Of a DNA stretch of 41,829 nt, positions 38,932 through 41,829 are shown piece by piece. Origin of the DNA: Ruminococcaceae bacterium UBA5905. GTDB lineage: Bacteria > Bacillota > Clostridia > Oscillospirales > Acutalibacteraceae. A program made the translations under genes and the position numbers. The stretch covers positions 37,002-78,830 of the forward strand of contig DJEF01000048.1 in NCBI GenBank assembly GCA_002431285.1. Direction: 5' to 3'. Within the stretch, counting starts at the first letter, position 1, and each line of letters begins with the position of its first letter. A model generated the notes under the pieces. It saw only the letters and a list, made by a program, of their open reading frames with translations, searched no databases and had not been told where the DNA came from.

Positions 38932-38990
38932 AGCATCTGTCCGAGCGAGTGGGCCCACCGCCTATCCCGCTCGGGCAGATGCTGTTTTTT
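38932..38990 (+). terminator. Strong terminator after the DUF6514-like gene
   Basis: 16-bp arms (38932-38947 and 38968-38983, one G-T pair) around a 20-nt loop, followed by GTTTTTTC. Confidence 0.93.
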
Positions 38991-39002
38991 CGGTAAAAAG
39001 TC

Positions 39003-39031
39003 TTGCGCTTGCTCCATTTATATGGTATAAT
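39003..39031 (+). promoter_or_regulatory. Promoter of nrdR
   Basis: TTGCGC (39003-39008), 17-bp spacer, TATAAT (39026-39031) with an upstream T-rich spacer. No NrdR box was recognised. Confidence 0.78.
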
Positions 39032-39076
39032 GTAGCATAAATATAACGGTTAGTAGAAAAAGGAGGCGTTTCCCCG

Positions 39077-39544
39077 ATGAAATGTCCCTACTGCGGCTAT
39101 GTAGAGAGCCGCGTCATCGACTCCCGTCCCACAGACGAGAGCAGCCGCATCCGGCGGCGGCGGGAATGCCTGCGATGCGGCCAGCGGTTCACCACCTATG
39201 AGATCATCGAGAGCCTGCCCATCGTCGTGGTCAAAAAAGACAAGTCCCGGGAACCCTTCGACCGGCAGAAGCTGCTCAACGGGCTGCTCCGCGCCTGCGA
39301 AAAGCGGCCGGTGCCGCTGGAGCGGCTGGAGCGGGCGGTGGACGACATCGAGGCCCAGATCCAGAATTCGCTGGAGCGGGAGGTGCCCACCACCAAGATC
39401 GGCGAATACGTCATGGAGCAGCTCATCCACATCGACGATGTGGCGTACATCCGTTTTGCATCCGTGTATCGGCAGTTCAAGGATATCGAATCCTTCCATG
39501 AGGCCATCCGCAAGCTGATGGACGAGGAGGACAAAAAGAATTGA
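39077..39544 (+). CDS. nrdR: Transcriptional repressor NrdR
   Basis: A 155-aa repressor of ribonucleotide reductase genes. Zinc ribbon with MKCPYCGY (Cys3, Cys6) and [12 protein letters not shown] (Cys31, Cys34), then an ATP-cone (about 49-139: [30 protein letters not shown]) that senses ATP/dATP. AGGAGG upstream of the ATG; flanked by its own promoter and a terminator. Confidence 0.97.
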   Translation: MKCPYCGYVESRVIDSRPTDESSRIRRRRECLRCGQRFTTYEIIESLPIVVVKKDKSREPFDRQKLLNGLLRACEKRPVPLERLERAVDDIEAQIQNSLEREVPTTKIGEYVMEQLIHIDDVAYIRFASVYRQFKDIESFHEAIRKLMDEEDKKN

Positions 39545-39553
39545 TCTCAGGGG

Positions 39554-39589
39554 CGGCTGTTTTACCATTGCAGTAAAACAGCCGTTTTT
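39554..39589 (+). terminator. Terminator after nrdR
   Basis: Perfect 12-bp arms CGGCTGTTTTAC / GTAAAACAGCCG, 7-nt loop, TTTTT. Confidence 0.93.
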
Positions 39590-39614
39590 CGGGCGTATTT
39601 TAAGGAGCGTTTTT

Positions 39615-41537
39615 ATGGCACGGCTGGCAGCACAACAACTGGATAAATATTTCGGCGAGCGGGCGCTGTTCACCGGGCTGAGCTTTGAGATCGGCGACAC
39701 CGACAAAATCGGGCTGGTGGGAGACAACGGCTGCGGCAAAACCACCCTTTTACGCATCCTCATGGGGCAGGAGCCGGCGGACGGCGGCGAGGTGGTCAAA
39801 TACCGGGACACGGTCATCGGTTATATGGAGCAGCACACCTGCCGGGACGGCGGCCGCACCCTGTGGGACGAGGTGGAGAGCGTGTTTGCGCCGGTGATGG
39901 CGGTGGAGCGGGAGCTGAACGCCGTCAACACCCGGCTGGAGCGGGGAGAAGCCGCCCCCGCCCTCATCGAGCAGCAGCAGACTCTGCGGGAGCAACTGGA
40001 GCGCATGGGCGGGTTATACTATAAGAGCCGGGTGCGGGCGACCCTGCTGGGGCTGGGCTTTGAGGAACGGCAGTTTACCACCCCCGTGGGGGTGCTGTCC
40101 GGCGGGCAGCGCAGCAAGGCCGCTATGGGGCGGCTGCTGCTGGCGGACACCAATCTGCTGCTGCTGGACGAGCCTACAAACCATCTGGACATTCCCTCGG
40201 TGGAATGGCTGGAGGAGTATATCCTCGCCTATCCCGGCGCGGTGGTGGTGATTTCCCACGACCGGTATTTTCTGGACAAGGTCACCACCCGCACCATGGA
40301 GCTGAAAAACGGGCGGCTCTACTGCACCAACGGCAATTACACCGCCCACAAGGAAAAGCGGGAAAAGGACCGGGAAATCGAAGAAAAGCACTACCGCTCC
40401 GCCCAGCAGGAAATTCAGCGGCTGGAGGAAAACATTGCACTGCTCAAGCAATGGAACCGGGAAAAGAGCATCAAGCAGGCGGAGAGCCGGGAAAAGCGGG
40501 TGGAGCGGCTGAAAGCCGAGGTGGTCGCCCCGGAGGAGGCGGACAGGAGCATCCGGTTTCAGTTCTCCGCCGCCCAGGTCAGCGGCAACGAGGTGCTGAC
40601 CGCCGAGGGGCTGGCGATGGGCTTTGACGGCAAAGAGCTGTTCCGCGGCGCCGACCTGCAGCTGCGGCGGGGGGAGCGGGTATTCCTGCTGGGTCCCAAC
40701 GGCTGCGGCAAAACCACCCTCTTAAAAATTCTCTGCGGACAGCTGCCCCCCGCCGCCGGGTATGTGCGGCCGGGTGCCAAGGTGTCCATCGGCTACTATG
40801 ACCAGGTGCAGCAGGGGCTGGATTATCAAAAGACCGCCCTGCAGGAGCTGTGGGACACCTATCCGAAGAAAACCGAAACGGAGATCCGCAGCGCCATGGC
40901 GGCGTTTCTGTTCCGGGGGGACGCGGTGTATAAGACCGTCGGGGTTATGAGCGGCGGCGAGCGGGCGCGGCTGCTGCTGCTCAAGCTGATGCTGGCGGGG
41001 GACAACCTGCTGCTGCTGGACGAGCCCACGAACCATCTGGACATTGCCTCCCGGGAGGCGCTGGAGGAGGCGCTGTCCGGCTATGACGGCACCATCCTGG
41101 CGGTGTCCCACGACCGGTATTTCATCAACCGTATGGCGACCCGGGTGGCGGAGCTGCGCCCGGAGGGAATCACCGCCGTGGGCAACGACTACGATGCCTA
41201 TACCGCCGCCCGTCAACGGGCGGAGGCCGCTGCCGCAGCGGAGAAACCGCCGGACAGCAAAATGGGAGCCGGCGGCGCCGACTATAAGCAGCGCAAAGAG
41301 CGGGAGAGCGCCCTGCGGCGGCTGCGCACCGCCGCCGCCCGCGCCGAGGCGGAAACAGCGCAGCTGGAGCAGGACATCGCCGCGCTGGAGGCGGAGATCG
41401 CCGCCCCGGAGACGGCGGCGGACTTTGCGGCGCTGTCCGCCCTCACCGCCCGGCTGGAGGAGAAAAACGCTGCGCTGGAGGCGGCGATGGAGCGCTGGGC
41501 GGACGCCCAGGAGCAGCTGGAAAGCGCCGAAGACTGA
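39615..41537 (+). CDS. ABC-F ATPase, ribosome-associated
   Basis: A 640-aa soluble protein with two ABC domains and no membrane part. First domain: GDNGCGKTTLL, VLSGGQRSKAAMGRLLL, LLLLDEPTNHLDIPSVEWLE; charged linker about 240-320; second domain: GPNGCGKTTLL, VMSGGERARLLLLKLM, LLLLDEPTNHLDIAS, then a coiled-coil tail (about 560-640, Ala/Glu/Gln rich). This is the YdiF/Uup-type ABC-F layout; such proteins act in the ribosomal E site to relieve stalls or help assembly. There is no evidence that it confers antibiotic resistance. AAGGAGC precedes the ATG. Confidence 0.92.
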   Translation: MARLAAQQLDKYFGERALFTGLSFEIGDTDKIGLVGDNGCGKTTLLRILMGQEPADGGEVVKYRDTVIGYMEQHTCRDGGRTLWDEVESVFAPVMAVERELNAVNTRLERGEAAPALIEQQQTLREQLERMGGLYYKSRVRATLLGLGFEERQFTTPVGVLSGGQRSKAAMGRLLLADTNLLLLDEPTNHLDIPSVEWLEEYILAYPGAVVVISHDRYFLDKVTTRTMELKNGRLYCTNGNYTAHKEKREKDREIEEKHYRSAQQEIQRLEENIALLKQWNREKSIKQAESREKRVERLKAEVVAPEEADRSIRFQFSAAQVSGNEVLTAEGLAMGFDGKELFRGADLQLRRGERVFLLGPNGCGKTTLLKILCGQLPPAAGYVRPGAKVSIGYYDQVQQGLDYQKTALQELWDTYPKKTETEIRSAMAAFLFRGDAVYKTVGVMSGGERARLLLLKLMLAGDNLLLLDEPTNHLDIASREALEEALSGYDGTILAVSHDRYFINRMATRVAELRPEGITAVGNDYDAYTAARQRAEAAAAAEKPPDSKMGAGGADYKQRKERESALRRLRTAAARAEAETAQLEQDIAALEAEIAAPETAADFAALSALTARLEEKNAALEAAMERWADAQEQLESAED

Positions 41538-41578
41538 TCCCGCCGTCACCGCCGAAACCACCGCCGGAAAAATTTTTC

Positions 41579-41607
41579 TTGTGTGGAGGGCACCGGCGTG
41601 CTATAAT
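41579..41607 (+). promoter_or_regulatory. Promoter of typA
   Basis: TTGTGT (41579-41584), 17-bp spacer, TATAAT (41602-41607) with TG one base upstream of the -10 (extended -10). Confidence 0.82.
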
Positions 41608-41659
41608 GGACAAGTTGTGGAAAAATATCGAAAAACTGAGAGAATAGGAAGCGACCGAT

Positions 41660-41829
41660 ATGGGTACAAGAGAGAATTTACGAAATGTGGCCATCATCGC
41701 CCACGTGGACCACGGCAAGACCACGCTGGTGGATCAACTGCTGCGGCAGAGCGGCATTTTCCGCGCCAACGAGCAGGTGGCGGAGCGGGTTATGGACTCC
41801 AACGATCTGGAGCGGGAGCGGGGCATCAC
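41660..41829 (+). CDS. typA: Translational GTPase TypA/BipA, 5' part
   Basis: Only the first 56 residues are in the window: [19 protein letters not shown] (P-loop [10 protein letters not shown]), then [25 protein letters not shown], and LERERGI, the start of switch I. The [14 protein letters not shown] order is typical of TypA rather than LepA or EF-G. It binds the ribosome and is needed for assembly and growth under stress. AGGAAG lies upstream of the ATG. Confidence 0.93.
   Translation, partial: MGTRENLRNVAIIAHVDHGKTTLVDQLLRQSGIFRANEQVAERVMDSNDLERERGI

Noticed and set aside
39615..41537. Antibiotic-resistance ABC-F protein
   Set aside because: Domain layout is the general YdiF/Uup type; no leader peptide or resistance context is visible.

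Overview
The window comes from a high-GC member of the Firmicutes, most likely a gut Oscillospiraceae/Ruminococcaceae-type Clostridium relative. The main indicators are LL-diaminopimelate aminotransferase, an L27 protein with a cleavable N-terminus next to its Prp protease, a six-subunit Rnf complex, AAGGAGG-type ribosome binding sites, cohesin and dockerin modules, NrdR, and mini-RNase III. No tRNA, rRNA, CRISPR array, insertion sequence or prophage was recognised. Assignments rest on motif and family recognition by eye; no database search was run.

Layout, left to right. 1-690: 3' end of dapL, then a 15-bp tandem repeat array. 986-5630 (minus): rplU-prp-rpmA behind a consensus promoter, then obgE-mrnC-yitT-prdX. 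5676-6474: a PAP2 phosphatase (plus). 6508-10044 (minus): an HMA metal-binding protein, a 38-aa Cys-containing mini-protein and a MacB/FtsX-type ABC transporter, behind a perfect sigma-A promoter with a dyad at the start site. 10311-13511 (minus): an accessory-looking island with a SAM methyltransferase, a TIR-domain protein and a protein of squalene-cyclase/prenyltransferase fold. 13644-20520 (minus): PBP1a, an ACT protein, hom, lysC (with an internal start for a beta subunit), an orphan ParA and a Lys/Ala/Pro-rich tail protein. 20694-21002: a small BofC-like exported protein (plus). 21105-22285: a SurA/PrsA-like lipoprotein (minus).

22309-32768 (minus) is one long redox cluster: rnfCDGEAB, then a duplicated FMN-binding-like lipoprotein, ApbE flavin transferase, a further FMN-binding protein, a NusG domain II protein, a Gx transporter-family membrane protein and a MATE transporter. 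It reads as an Rnf ion pump with its own extracytoplasmic flavinylation machinery and extra flavoprotein carriers.

32817-38128 (minus) is a four-gene cell-surface operon: a GHL10-type glycoside-hydrolase-like lipoprotein, a glucosaminidase with SH3, cadherin-like and C-terminal dockerin domains, a membrane-anchored cohesin protein and a Pr6Pr-family membrane protein. Dockerin and cohesin are encoded back to back across the gene junction in a patch of clearly lower GC. This looks like a self-contained, non-cellulosomal way to dock a cell-wall hydrolase on the membrane, and with the TIR island it is the most interesting content.

38153-41829 (plus): DUF1294, a small DUF6514-like protein, nrdR, an ABC-F ATPase and the 5' end of typA/bipA, each with a recognisable promoter or terminator.
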